Source: Syntrophaceae bacterium (GTDB taxonomy: Bacteria > Desulfobacterota > Syntrophia > Syntrophales > UBA5619). From it: a stretch of 45,706 bases of DNA. The stretch's first letter is position 1. Each line of letters opens with the position of its first letter. The notes under the pieces were generated by a model. It did no database searches. It saw only the letters and a list, made by a program, of their open reading frames with translations, and was not told where the DNA came from. Below, piece by piece: positions 25,794-34,573 of this stretch. The translations under genes and the position numbers were made by a program. The stretch lies in the NCBI GenBank assembly GCA_003141195.1, contig PLLC01000025.1, forward strand, positions 8,530 to 54,235, written 5' to 3'.

Positions 25794-26576
25794 ATGGAGG
25801 AACGCTTACAGAAGATCCTCTCGCAGGCCGGCGTCGCATCCCGCCGTGCAGGGGAAAAGATGATCGCCGAAGGCCGGATCAGCGTCAACCGGGTTGTGGT
25901 GACCGAACCGGGGACAAAGGCGGATCCCGGTCGGGACGAGATCCGCGTGGACGGCAGGCTGATCTCCTGTGAGACGGAGCGGATCTACATCCTCCTCCAC
26001 AAGCCGCAGGGGGTTGTGACGACGCTCAGCGATCCGCAGGGGCGTCCGATCGTGACGGATCTCCTCAGCGGGGTCACGGAACGGGTGTTTCCCGTCGGAC
26101 GTCTGGACTATGATTCGGAAGGGCTCCTCATCCTGACCAACGACGGGGAGTTTTCCCAGCGTCTCCAGCATCCCCGTTACGGGATCCCGAAGACTTACCG
26201 CGTCAAGGTGGAAGGAAATCCTGGAAAGAGGGAGATTCAGACCCTGGAAAACGGGATAGACCTGCCCGACGGAAGATTCGCCCCCGTGGACGTGTGTCTC
26301 GAAAAGACGAACCGGGGAAGCGCCTGGCTCCGGCTTACCATCACAGACGGGAGGAATCGTGTGATCCGGCGGGCATTCGAGGTCCTGGGCCATCCCGTCT
26401 GCCGCCTGGTCCGCGTTGCCGTCGGGGATGTCACACTCGATGCCGTCCGCGAAGGCGCCTGGCGCAGACTGACCCGGATGGAGGTGGACCGGCTCCTTGC
26501 CCAGGCCGGAAGTCGGAAACCGGGGGAAAAGGGTCTTCCTTCATCCACCGTCAAAGAGAATAGAAAACCTCGTTGA
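25794..26576 (+). CDS. 23S rRNA pseudouridine synthase, RluB/RsuA family
   Basis: A 260-residue enzyme that isomerises a uridine in rRNA. The N-terminal S4 RNA-binding domain reads RLQKILSQAGVASRRAGEKM and IAEGRISVNRVVV. The catalytic domain has LLHKPQGVVTTLSD and the active-site Asp105 in GRLDYDSEGLLILTNDG. LTITDGRNRVIRRAFEVLGHPVCRLVRVAVG closes the fold. A basic tail ends the protein. RluB (U2605 of 23S rRNA) is the best guess from gene order with scpAB; RsuA or RluE cannot be excluded without alignment. It is the last gene of the trpS unit. Confidence 0.92.
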   Translation: MEERLQKILSQAGVASRRAGEKMIAEGRISVNRVVVTEPGTKADPGRDEIRVDGRLISCETERIYILLHKPQGVVTTLSDPQGRPIVTDLLSGVTERVFPVGRLDYDSEGLLILTNDGEFSQRLQHPRYGIPKTYRVKVEGNPGKREIQTLENGIDLPDGRFAPVDVCLEKTNRGSAWLRLTITDGRNRVIRRAFEVLGHPVCRLVRVAVGDVTLDAVREGAWRRLTRMEVDRLLAQAGSRKPGEKGLPSSTVKENRKPR

Positions 26577-26607
26577 CAAAGGGATCTTGTGTGTCAAGCG
26601 AATTGGA

Positions 26608-26940
26608 CTACAAGATATCCTGGTAGCAAAAGGACAAAATCACGGCATTGACCAAATCGGTGAGGGAAACCTGCCCAAGCTGAGTCAATACCGACCCAAC
26701 GGCTTTCTGATAGATTAAAATATCTTGCGCCCCCACCGGTCCCGGGAAGGCAACACCGGCATCACAAGAGGAGGTGACACCGGTCTTCAAATAATGGACC
26801 GCGCCTTGGGCCAACAAATCCATCCTTTGATCCAAGGTAAGTTTGGGCAAGACCTCGTAAATTGTCATCATGGCCATTTCTTCCAGAACCCCATCCGGCT
26901 CACCGGTCTCGGGATCTTTTCGAATGACGCCTCCGGGAGC
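26608..26940 (-). pseudogene. Amidohydrolase (YtcJ-like) internal fragment
   Basis: About 110 codons on the minus strand resemble the middle of amidohydrolase-3/YtcJ proteins: GGVIRKDPETGEPDGVLEE, then AMMTIYEVLPKLTLDQRM, HYLKTGVTSSCDAGVA and DILIYQKAVG. A TAG at 26941-26943 closes the frame on the 5' side. After KAVG the sequence no longer looks family-like. The metal-binding His motifs of an active enzyme are absent, so this is a decayed piece. It lies in a lower-G+C stretch next to the penicillin-acylase gene. Confidence 0.7.
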
Positions 26941-26943
26941 CTA

Positions 26944-27249
26944 TTTCCCTCTTGATTTTCCATGGGCATAAGAGTACTTTACAAATAAAGGTGCTCTTCA
27001 TAGCTCAGTAAATCCATCGACCCTCTCCTTAACCTTTCTGGAGACCGTGCCATGAAAAGGATTTGTCGGAAGCTGCCAATACGATGCCTTCAAGAGGGTC
27101 TCAGTACCTTTCTGGAGGCTTTTGTATTTTAGATCTCAATAAAGGCGAAGACACGAAGTCAATGTCTTTTCTATGTTTTTTATGTCATCCGTGAACGGTC
27201 TTTTACCAAGGAAGCGTAGACGTGTCGATTTTCCACTTTAACCAAATCT
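26944..27249. other. Low-G+C intergenic stretch with one stem-loop
   Basis: No gene recognised. An inverted repeat at 26970-26998 (AAGAGTACTTT against AAAGGTGCTCTT, two G-U pairs) could form an 11-bp hairpin, but no T-run follows. The A+T-rich composition contrasts with the flanking operons and suggests insertion or decay. Confidence 0.4.
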
Positions 27250-27255
27250 TATAAT
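27250..27255 (+). promoter_or_regulatory. -10 box candidate for the penicillin acylase gene
   Basis: A perfect TATAAT lies 25 bp before the ATG, followed by an AAGGAGG ribosome site. No clear -35 hexamer is seen 16-18 bp upstream. The leader would be very short. Confidence 0.35.
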
Positions 27256-27279
27256 TCATTTAAAAGGAGGAAAACCAAG

Positions 27280-29697
27280 ATGCGGAAAAGAAAATTTTGT
27301 GCTTTGAAACAATTATGTTCCCGCTGGCTGACATTGGCCATTCTTCTGATCTCTATCGCCATCATTGGGTTGGGATGTTCTTCCAGCGGAACATCCTCCG
27401 CACCATCTACGGTAACAACCACACGTGACGCCAAAGGTGTGTGGTTCATTGCCGGTTCGGAGCAGGACAGACTCTATGATGTATTTGAAGCCATGGGCTA
27501 TGCCGTTGCTACTGACCGGCTCTGGCAGGCGGAAACGTTCAGGCGGTCCGCCCGGGGAAGGCTGGCTGAGATCTTCGGCGCCACCCAGTTGGCCCAGGAT
27601 AAGTTGGTGCGCACGACCGGCTATTCCGACCAGGAACTGCAAGACGGCTTCGCTTCCCTGGATGCGGAGGCGCAGGATGTGATCAACGGTTACGTGGCAG
27701 GCTTTAACAGACGCATCGCCGACATTCGCAAGGATCCTTCTCTGCTTCCATTTGAATTTTCCGCAGTCGGCATTACGGGTGTTACGCTTGAGGACTGGAC
27801 GTACAAGGATGTCCTGGCCTGGGCGTCGTTGATGATGAGAAACTTCGATCCCGAGGCGCAGACGACGGGACAGATCGATAACGCGGCATTGTACCAGGGG
27901 CTCGTGGCTGCCTATGGAACCACACAGGGACCGCGCATGTTCGAGGATCTGCGATGGGTCAACGATCCCGATGCGCTGACCTATATCCCCAAGCCTCTAA
28001 GGGTTCCCATGGCTCTTGTAGAATCAAAAGAAGCACTCTCCCCGCTGATGGAAAATCCTCCGTCATTCTCTGCTGATATGAGTCAGGTCGCCAAAAGCAT
28101 GGCCCAGCAGCGGTCGGAGATCGACGAAAACCTGAAGATGATCAATGCCTACGTCAAGATGGGCAGTTATGCCTGGGCGATCAAAGGGAGCAAAACAGCC
28201 TCAGGCAATCCGATCATCTACTCCGGTCCGCAGATGGGATTTACCGTACCCTCGATCATCGGCGAGGGTTCCATAAGGGCCGGCGGTTTGAATGTCTCCG
28301 GCATGACCATCGCGGGGCTTCCCGCCATGGTTATCGGTCGCACGCCGCACCATGCATGGTCCATGCAAGTGGGTCATGCCCATACCGTGGATTATTACAT
28401 GGAATCCGCGGCAGCGATGACCCTGAACAGGACGGATACCATCAAGGTGAAAGGCGGGGCCGATGTGGTTCTGCCGATATACAGGACGGCTCACGGACCC
28501 GTTATTAATGCAAGCCCTGTCATTTCATGGAAATATTCACAGTGGGGGTATGAATTTAAGGTTATCAAGGCATATCTTGGTCTTGCCCGGGCGACCAGTA
28601 TGGACCAGTTTGGGGCGGCCATAGAACTCGTGCCGCTATCTCAGCATTTCACGTATGCCGATAGAGATGGAAATATAGCGTACTGGATGTCGGGAAGGGA
28701 CCCCGTCCGTCCTTACGGTGAATGGCGGCTGCCGCAGGGCGCCGCAGGGACATCCCTTGAATGGGATTCGGCAAACCTGATCCCCCGTTCAACCGATCGC
28801 AACACCAGCCAGGGTTATTACAGCGGCTGGAACAACAAGACGAATGCAGGCTACGCCAATTCACCCAATAACCTCTCATATTCGTTAGGCGCGTTCCACA
28901 GAGCGCATGTAATCGATGACTACCTTTCCAAAAATAACAATCTGACCTTCGATGATGTCAGGAACCTTGCTCTCAACATCGCCACGACGGACTCTTTCGG
29001 CAGTGGCGGGAATCCCTGGAAGTTTGTGTCTGATTATTTCACCGCTGCTGTAAACACGGCGCCGGATGCCCCCAATGCAGGTCGTTCAGCGGCTCTTGCG
29101 CTTCTTGCTGCTTGGGACGGACATTTCGTAGACGGAGGAGTCGGATCCTGGGCCACAGGAAAGAACCGTGCCGATGCATGGATGCTCATGGACGCATGGA
29201 TCAAAGAGGTTCTGAAACTCACTTTCGAGGAGCTTGACGCTCTTCCAGCAGCAAAAAACGACTTGGTGCTCTTCAATGTACTTCTCCACGGCCTTATGCC
29301 GGGAGGTATCGATAACTACTACAACTGGTTCCAGAACAAATTGGATCCTGCAGCGCCTCAGACCGCGAACGCGATCATCGTGAAGGCGCTGGACAATACG
29401 CTTGCAACTCTTGGAGCCCAGCCGTGGGGTACGAATAAGCGGGGCGTTATCGCATATAACCACGCTATGCTGGGAAAGGTATGGGAAATGCCCTTCTCGT
29501 CACGTTCCACCTACGCGCACACCATTGAATACGCCAGCTCGGGCCCCCTCAAGATCCAAAGCATGTTCCCCCTGGGAGAATCGGGAACCATATTGGGTGC
29601 ACCACCCGCAGCACCCGTTTTCGATGCCAATTTCTTTAGCATGACCGGTGTGTACGACGGGTTTGTATACAGAGACTTCCCGCTGTTTACGCCGTAA
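27280..29697 (+). CDS. Penicillin acylase family lipoprotein (peptidase S45)
   Basis: An 805-residue Ntn-hydrolase precursor exported to the periplasm. The signal peptide ends at GLGC with Cys33 as the likely lipidated residue (Gly at -3 is atypical). The alpha-chain region shows GYAVATDRLWQAETFRRSARGRLAEIFG. Autocleavage would expose Ser296 in MGSYAWAIKGSKTASGNPI as the catalytic N-terminal nucleophile of the beta chain. YADRDGNIAYWMSGRDPVRP is also typical. Substrates in the family include N-acyl-homoserine lactones, beta-lactams and acylated peptides; none can be assigned here. AAGGAGG 9 nt upstream fixes the ATG. The gene is monocistronic with a strong terminator and sits between decayed fragments, suggesting acquisition. 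Confidence 0.9.
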   Translation: MRKRKFCALKQLCSRWLTLAILLISIAIIGLGCSSSGTSSAPSTVTTTRDAKGVWFIAGSEQDRLYDVFEAMGYAVATDRLWQAETFRRSARGRLAEIFGATQLAQDKLVRTTGYSDQELQDGFASLDAEAQDVINGYVAGFNRRIADIRKDPSLLPFEFSAVGITGVTLEDWTYKDVLAWASLMMRNFDPEAQTTGQIDNAALYQGLVAAYGTTQGPRMFEDLRWVNDPDALTYIPKPLRVPMALVESKEALSPLMENPPSFSADMSQVAKSMAQQRSEIDENLKMINAYVKMGSYAWAIKGSKTASGNPIIYSGPQMGFTVPSIIGEGSIRAGGLNVSGMTIAGLPAMVIGRTPHHAWSMQVGHAHTVDYYMESAAAMTLNRTDTIKVKGGADVVLPIYRTAHGPVINASPVISWKYSQWGYEFKVIKAYLGLARATSMDQFGAAIELVPLSQHFTYADRDGNIAYWMSGRDPVRPYGEWRLPQGAAGTSLEWDSANLIPRSTDRNTSQGYYSGWNNKTNAGYANSPNNLSYSLGAFHRAHVIDDYLSKNNNLTFDDVRNLALNIATTDSFGSGGNPWKFVSDYFTAAVNTAPDAPNAGRSAALALLAAWDGHFVDGGVGSWATGKNRADAWMLMDAWIKEVLKLTFEELDALPAAKNDLVLFNVLLHGLMPGGIDNYYNWFQNKLDPAAPQTANAIIVKALDNTLATLGAQPWGTNKRGVIAYNHAMLGKVWEMPFSSRSTYAHTIEYASSGPLKIQSMFPLGESGTILGAPPAAPVFDANFFSMTGVYDGFVYRDFPLFTP

Positions 29698-29719
29698 CCG
29701 TTCAGATTCACAAAATGTA

Positions 29720-29762
29720 CGATAACGCCTCACCAACCCCGGTGAGGCGTTATCGTTATTAT
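29720..29762 (+). terminator. Rho-independent terminator after penicillin acylase gene
   Basis: A perfect 15-bp stem, CGATAACGCCTCACC/GGTGAGGCGTTATCG (29720-29734 and 29741-29755), with an AACCCC loop, is followed by TTATTATTT. Confidence 0.92.
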
Positions 29763-29849
29763 TTGGCGGTCCTCAATGAAGCGGATGATCCGCATGATTC
29801 CCTGACATTTTGGGCAGGTCATCAATGTTCTGTCTGAGGTATTTGATAT
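29730..29849 (-). pseudogene. IS91-type transposase, zinc-ribbon remnant
   Basis: On the minus strand the codons MTCPKCQGIMRIIRFIEDRQ, then IITITPHRGW and a stop, resemble the C-terminal end of IS91-family (Y2, rolling-circle) transposases, which typically finish with CPKCxGxMRIIxFIEDxxVIxxILxHLGLW. The end has lost its frame, and no HUH/Y2 catalytic part lies nearby. Part of it overlaps the acylase terminator. Confidence 0.5.
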
Positions 29850-29864
29850 CCGGCATGGGTCAAT

Positions 29865-30215
29865 CTCTCCTCCCGGGCCAAGGGAAGTTTTCCCCATCAC
29901 CATGACCCTTTGAAGTCAATCATTTTATGGGCGGCGGCCGGCCGGAAAACGTTCTGCCGGTCTTCGATTTTAAGGAAATGCATGCGGTTTTCGCCGTCCG
30001 TTGTATGGGAGACCCGTTTCCGGAATCAGTTTCCGAGGAGAACAGGGTTTTTCACCGGCGGACGCCCTTTTCCGGCAGGCTGGGGCGTACCCGAACAACC
30101 GGTCCTTGATATTCGTTCAAAAAGCCGGTAAGGCGTAGACACGAATTGTTTTCGGAAAGGGCTCCGAAGTTAGGGTGCTGAAAGTTTTCCATTTTGGCAG
30201 GGAGAGGTTCGGCTT
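29865..30215. other. Intergenic before the TPR gene
   Basis: No gene recognised. Short plus-strand frames at 29910-30131 have no ribosome site and no family resemblance. A weak promoter candidate (TTGATA at about 30106, 17 bp before TAAGGC) precedes the TPR gene. Confidence 0.3.
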
Positions 30216-31394
30216 ATGAAAAAGCGGCTGGCTGCAATTCTTTTCCTCTGCCTCTCCTTTCTGCTCCCCGCTGGGGAAGCGGCGGCTGCGGAAACCCAAC
30301 CAGGCCAACTCCATGCCTATCTCCGTCAGGGGATTGAAAGCGCTTTTAACATGGATCATGCAGGCGCGATCTCCTCTTTCCAGAAAGCGGTAGAACTGGA
30401 TCGGGAGAGCCCGACGGGGTATGCCTTTCTGGCCCTGGACCAGTTGTTCTCCTATGAAACGAGCTTCGATCCGAAGGAACGGGAGAAAAGGCAGGAGGCC
30501 ATGATCCGTTATGTCGGCGATGCGGTGGCCCGGGGGGAGAAGCGGGTCGGGAAGAATCCCCGGGATGGTCAGGCCTACTTTGCCCTGACCCTGGCGAAAA
30601 TCGTCAAGATCCGCCTGGCTCTCATGCAAAAGAGTTATTTCACGGTCGCGCAGGAGAGCGCGTATGCCTGGGGTTATCTGGAAAAGACGAGGGCGGCGGA
30701 TCCGAACAATTACGACAACTATTTCCCGATGGGCCTGCTCCATTACCATCTCGATCATCTCCCGGGCGTAACCCGTTTCCTCTCTTCCCTGCTGATCACC
30801 AATGGGGATCAGCATAAGGGCATCCAGGAGCTGGAACTGGCGGTGCAGAAGGGGGATCTTCTCCGGGAGCTTGCCCAGGCAGAGCTCTCGTCGGTTTACA
30901 TCAATTTTGAAAAGCAGCCGGCCCAGGCCCTGGCCATGACCCTGGAACTAAAAGAGAGGTTTCCCCGGAATTATAATTTTTCCTTTTCGCTGGCCAATAT
31001 CCTTTCTGAACTCCGGCGGTTCGACGAGGCTTACGCCATCGCCCGGGATCTGGAGGAGGGGATTCAGGGCGGCAAGGCCCCCTTTGCCCCTCAGCTCCAG
31101 CCCCGTTATGATCATCTCCTGGGACGGATCCTTTTCAATCAGCGGGAATACGCCCGGGCGGAGGAATATTTCCAGAAGGCCCTGAAGGATACAGCGCCCT
31201 ACAACGCGCGGGTCCGGGCCTCGGCCCTGCTGCGTCTGGGGATGATTAACGACATCCGCCAAGAGAGGAAGCGGGCCGAGGAGTATTACAACCGGGCGCT
31301 GGAGGTCGAGGGCGGGGAAGGGGTCGCGCAGGTAGCCGCCAAACAGTATCTCAAGACGCCCTATCTCCCTCCGTCGAAAATTCCGGGCTCTTAA
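30216..31394 (+). CDS. Secreted tetratricopeptide-repeat protein
   Basis: A 392-residue protein with a clear signal peptide (MKKRLAAILFLCLSFLLPAGEAAAA, cleavage near residue 25), so it is periplasmic or outer-membrane associated. Helical TPR-like pairs include GAISSFQKAVELDRESPTGYAFLAL (about 47-71), KGIQELELAVQKG, RRFDEAYAIARDLEEG, REYARAEEYFQKALKDT and KRAEEYYNRALEVEGGEG. It has no catalytic motif. Proteins of this layout often scaffold envelope complexes, but no partner is evident: the upstream gene is unrelated and the downstream importer operon runs the opposite way. GGGAGAGG precedes the ATG at 30216. Confidence 0.82.
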   Translation: MKKRLAAILFLCLSFLLPAGEAAAAETQPGQLHAYLRQGIESAFNMDHAGAISSFQKAVELDRESPTGYAFLALDQLFSYETSFDPKEREKRQEAMIRYVGDAVARGEKRVGKNPRDGQAYFALTLAKIVKIRLALMQKSYFTVAQESAYAWGYLEKTRAADPNNYDNYFPMGLLHYHLDHLPGVTRFLSSLLITNGDQHKGIQELELAVQKGDLLRELAQAELSSVYINFEKQPAQALAMTLELKERFPRNYNFSFSLANILSELRRFDEAYAIARDLEEGIQGGKAPFAPQLQPRYDHLLGRILFNQREYARAEEYFQKALKDTAPYNARVRASALLRLGMINDIRQERKRAEEYYNRALEVEGGEGVAQVAAKQYLKTPYLPPSKIPGS

Positions 31395-31566
31395 TCCGCC
31401 TTCGAGTCAGGGATTCCGGGAGTGTTATCAGCAGGGGATGGTTCAGGCGATGCGCCGTCGTGATCCGCCGGGCCAACGGACGCGGGGGATGGGGAGGCCT
31501 TTAGGGGAGCCGTTGAGGCGGCTGTATCCATGAAAGTGCCGCTGGGAAAACCGGTTGAACTTGATA
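31395..31566. other. Intergenic between convergent TPR and ABC genes (left part)
   Basis: No gene recognised between the TPR stop and the twin palindromes. The 75 bp right of the palindromes, up to the ATPase stop at 31711, is likewise empty. Confidence 0.4.
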
Positions 31567-31594
31567 ATTCCCCCGCAGCTTGCTGCGGGGGAAT
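31567..31594. repeat. REP-like palindrome 1 (CTTG loop)
   Basis: A perfect 12-bp stem, ATTCCCCCGCAG/CTGCGGGGGAAT, around a CTTG loop. It lies between convergent genes and could act as a bidirectional transcription stop. It pairs with the next palindrome, which has the same loop and inner GCAG/CTGC. Confidence 0.85.
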
Positions 31595-31611
31595 ATCCTT
31601 TCGGTTTTGAT

Positions 31612-31633
31612 ACCCTGCAGCTTGCTGCAGGGT
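31612..31633. repeat. REP-like palindrome 2 (CTTG loop)
   Basis: A perfect 9-bp stem, ACCCTGCAG/CTGCAGGGT, around the same CTTG loop as palindrome 1, 17 bp downstream of it. The shared core GCAGCTTGCTGC suggests one repeat family. Confidence 0.85.
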
Positions 31634-31710
31634 CATTCATTCGCCGGAGTCATAAGAATCCGTCCACGTTGATGAAAGCTTGGATTCGAGGCCGCTGTCG
31701 TTGCCGTCTC

Positions 31711-32754
31711 TTACGGCTGCCCATACACCTGCACCTTCTCCGACGGCAAGACCAGCCGGACGGCGCCGGTCGGTCGAGGGTCGGCGCTATCGGCCATCAC
31801 TACGATCCGGCCGACGCGGATATATTGCCGGTAGTGCGCACCCAGGAAGAGGCTCTCCTCCAGGATGCCCGTCAGTGCCATCGTCTCCGGCCGGGGCGTC
31901 GCCGCCGGATCTTCGATCTGGATATCGGATGCACGCATAATCACGACCGCCTTGCCTCGCACGGGTCCGGCATAGGAAACGGTCTGGCCGGCGATGGTGA
32001 GCTTTCCGTCGGCAACCTCCCCCTCTAATTGATTGCTCACGCCGAGAAACTCCGCAGCGAAGGCCGTGCCCGGCTTGAGATAGATGTCTTGCGGCGTCCC
32101 CGTCTGGATGATCTGCCCCTGATTCATCAGAACCACGGTATCCGCCAAGGCCAGCGCCTCTTCCTGATCGTGCGTCACATAGATGGCCGTGATCCCGACC
32201 TGCTTCTGAAGCCGGCGCAGTTCGGCGCGGAGCCGCTGGCGCACCTTGGCGTCCAGGTTGGACAGGGGTTCGTCCATCAGGAGCACCTTTGGCTCCACCA
32301 CCAGGGCCCGCGCCAACGCTACGCGCTGCTGCTGTCCGCCGCTCAAGGCGGCGGGCTTGCGCGTTTCCACGTCGGACAGGTTCCCGATCTCGACCAGCTC
32401 CAGCACCTTGAGGACGCGCCGACGAATCTCGGCCTCGGGCACCTTTTGGAGTCGCAGCCCGTACGACACATTCCCAAAGATGGTCATGTGGGGCCAGAGG
32501 GCATAGTTCTGAAATACCATCGCGGTGCCCCGATGCTGGGGCGGAAGCTCAGTCACATCGTCGTTGCCGAAGAGGACGCGTCCCTCGTCGATCTGGATGA
32601 ATCCGGCAATGCTTCGAAGCAGCGTGGTCTTCCCGCAGCCGCTGGGGCCCAGGATGGCGGTCATGGCGCCGCTCTTGAAGTTGAGCGAGGCCCCCTTCAG
32701 CGCCTCGACCTTACCGTACATCTTGCGGACATTCTCGACGCGTACCTCAACCAT
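31711..32754 (-). CDS. ABC importer ATP-binding protein (PotA/FbpC type)
   Basis: A 347-residue ATPase powering the importer encoded just upstream on the same strand. It has Walker A GPSGCGKT (36-43), Q-loop FQNYALWPHM (81-90), signature LSGGQ (137-141), Walker B LLMDEP (158-163), the switch His in YVTHDQEEALALAD, and a C-terminal TOBE domain from about 240 (VSNQLEGEVADGKLTI, VVIMRASDIQIEDP). This subfamily serves iron(III), polyamine, sulfate or phosphonate uptake; sequence alone does not decide. The ATG at 32754 follows AAAGGGG. It is the last gene of the operon, 74 bp after the second permease. Confidence 0.93.
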   Translation of the reverse strand: MVEVRVENVRKMYGKVEALKGASLNFKSGAMTAILGPSGCGKTTLLRSIAGFIQIDEGRVLFGNDDVTELPPQHRGTAMVFQNYALWPHMTIFGNVSYGLRLQKVPEAEIRRRVLKVLELVEIGNLSDVETRKPAALSGGQQQRVALARALVVEPKVLLMDEPLSNLDAKVRQRLRAELRRLQKQVGITAIYVTHDQEEALALADTVVLMNQGQIIQTGTPQDIYLKPGTAFAAEFLGVSNQLEGEVADGKLTIAGQTVSYAGPVRGKAVVIMRASDIQIEDPAATPRPETMALTGILEESLFLGAHYRQYIRVGRIVVMADSADPRPTGAVRLVLPSEKVQVYGQP

Positions 32755-32828
32755 GGCACCCCTTTCCGGCGCTGAGACCGGAGAATCTTAAAAACCCGCC
32801 CCGCCTCCCCGACATTCGGCTTTTCGTA

Positions 32829-33623
32829 TCAGATACGTCCAAACATCGAAAGGTACTCAGACTTCATGTACCGCTCCAAGAGGACCAGGAGCACGATGCC
32901 CGGCACCATGAGCATGAGCGCGCTGATCGAAGCCACCTGCAGCTCGTACCCCACGCTCGTCCGGTACATGTAGACCGGCAGGGTGAGGACAAACGGGCTT
33001 CCGACCAGAAGCGTCCCCGTGAATTCGTCCAGCGAGTAAAGAAAGACCAGCAGCGTGCTGGCAATAATCCCGGGCGTGGCCAGCGGAAGCGAGACCGAAT
33101 AGAAGGCCTTGAACCGGGATGCGCCCAGGTTGATGGCCGCCTCCTCCAAGGCCTCGGGCACCGACTTGAAGACCGCCGTCATGGTCCAGACCGCGAATAC
33201 CAGCGCCCCCACCATGTGGATGAGGACCACGCCTCCAAGCTTTCCCCCCAGGTTCACCTGATAGAGGAGCGTCGTGGAGTTCACGAACACCGGAAGCTGT
33301 GGAAACGCCTGAGGCAGCAGGAAGATCATGAGGATCAGCGGCTTGAACGGAACCGGCAGGCGCGCCAGCACATACGCCAGAGGGATCGTGATGACCAGGG
33401 TGAGAACCGTGACCACGATGGCGATGAGGAAGCCGTCCGTGAGCGCGCGCAGCAGGTCGCCCTGCATCACCTTGGCCCAATAGAAGAGTCCTGTCTGCTG
33501 CGGAAAGAGATGCGGCCAGTACCACTTCTCGGCGAAGGACCAGATGACCAGGCTGGAGAGCGGCAGGAAGATCACCATCCCAGCCAACACCACCCCCGCC
33601 ATGCGCATTGTTCGACGCGTCAT
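32829..33623 (-). CDS. ABC importer permease 2 (PotC/FbpB-C type)
   Basis: A 264-residue inner-membrane permease with six predicted spans. The cytoplasmic EAA loop that docks the ATPase reads EALEEAAINLGASRFKAF and ends VSLPLATPGI (about 165-190). It ends SEYLSMFGRI. The start ATG encodes MTRRTMRMAGVV; the spacing to the first permease is 74 bp. It works with the 33698 permease as a heterodimeric channel for the binding protein's cargo. Confidence 0.92.
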   Translation of the reverse strand: MTRRTMRMAGVVLAGMVIFLPLSSLVIWSFAEKWYWPHLFPQQTGLFYWAKVMQGDLLRALTDGFLIAIVVTVLTLVITIPLAYVLARLPVPFKPLILMIFLLPQAFPQLPVFVNSTTLLYQVNLGGKLGGVVLIHMVGALVFAVWTMTAVFKSVPEALEEAAINLGASRFKAFYSVSLPLATPGIIASTLLVFLYSLDEFTGTLLVGSPFVLTLPVYMYRTSVGYELQVASISALMLMVPGIVLLVLLERYMKSEYLSMFGRI

Positions 33624-33697
33624 AGAAATGCCCTCAGCTCTCAGCCTTCAGCGGTGCTTCCGGGTTTCAAGCCGACCGCTGATCATGGACGGCCCGT

Positions 33698-34540
33698 TTA
33701 TGTTCCCTTCTGGATGGTCCGCAGGTAATACCCGGCCACGCCCATCGCCAGCAGATACGACACCACGCCCAGCGCGTTGGCCGTGCCGTAATCCATCTGG
33801 TAGTTGATCCGGTAGAAGACGTCGATCATCACCATCTGCGGCGGCTCCCCGCTGCCGATCATCAGGGGAACGGAAAACGATGCCAGCATCGAGGTGAACA
33901 TGAAGGCCCCCGCCACCGCCAGCGAGGCTTTCGACATTGGGAGGAGGATGTCCTTGATCTGTTGGAACGTGGACGCCCCGAAGTTCCGTGCCGCCTCCAG
34001 AAACGTCTCGTCCACCGACCGGTAGGATCCCAACACGAGGAGCACCGCCAGCGCGAGATTCTTCCAGATCAGGCAAACGGCGATCCCGATCCAGCCAAAG
34101 GCGATGGATGGCGGATCGTTCATGTTGACGAGGCCGATCTGGCTCAGTGCTGCGTTCAACGTCCCCTTGGGCGCCAGCAGCACCCGCATGGCGTGCCCCA
34201 CGACCACGAAGGGGATGAAGAGCGGAATCTTGAAGAGGAACTCAACCGGCCTGTTGATATGAATCCGCAGATACCCGCACAGAAAGACGGCGATCACCAG
34301 CACCGCAACCAGGCTGAAGAAGGCGATCCAGAGCGTGTAGAGGATATCGTAGCGGTACAGTCGCCACACCAGGTAGTAGTTCCGCAGGCTCCACTGATCC
34401 TCACGCAGCAGGCTCAGATAGGCGGAGGAGAGAAACGGGATGAAGAATAGCCAGACGACGATGGCCAGCGGGGGCAATGCGATCACGAGACAAGCGAGGC
34501 GATGTGAGAGTCGCATAGGGAATGAGGGCGAGGGGGCCAC
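33698..34540 (-). CDS. ABC importer permease 1 (PotB type)
   Basis: A 280-residue inner-membrane permease with about six spans. The EAA loop is DETFLEAARNFGASTFQQI followed by LLPMSKASL (about 183-210). The first span is LACLVIALPPLAIVVWLFFIPF. The start is uncertain: GTG at 34540 has GAGGGG close upstream, while the ATG at 34516 (MRLSHRLAC) has no ribosome site but begins a more typical permease N-terminus. The gene lies 33 bp after the binding-protein gene. Confidence 0.92.
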   Translation of the reverse strand: MAPSPSFPMRLSHRLACLVIALPPLAIVVWLFFIPFLSSAYLSLLREDQWSLRNYYLVWRLYRYDILYTLWIAFFSLVAVLVIAVFLCGYLRIHINRPVEFLFKIPLFIPFVVVGHAMRVLLAPKGTLNAALSQIGLVNMNDPPSIAFGWIGIAVCLIWKNLALAVLLVLGSYRSVDETFLEAARNFGASTFQQIKDILLPMSKASLAVAGAFMFTSMLASFSVPLMIGSGEPPQMVMIDVFYRINYQMDYGTANALGVVSYLLAMGVAGYYLRTIQKGT

Positions 34541-34573
34541 ACCCCTCGCCCATCTCCGGGGTTGTTTTCGGGG

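Noticed and set aside
26970-26998. Terminator for rluB
   Set aside because: The hairpin has no following T-run and lies nearly 400 bp past the rluB stop, beyond a remnant on the other strand.
29773-29856. 27-codon ORF (MPDIKYLRQNIDD...) with a GGAGGAG site on the minus strand
   Set aside because: It overlaps the transposase zinc-ribbon remnant in another frame and has no recognisable features. Kept only as a note.
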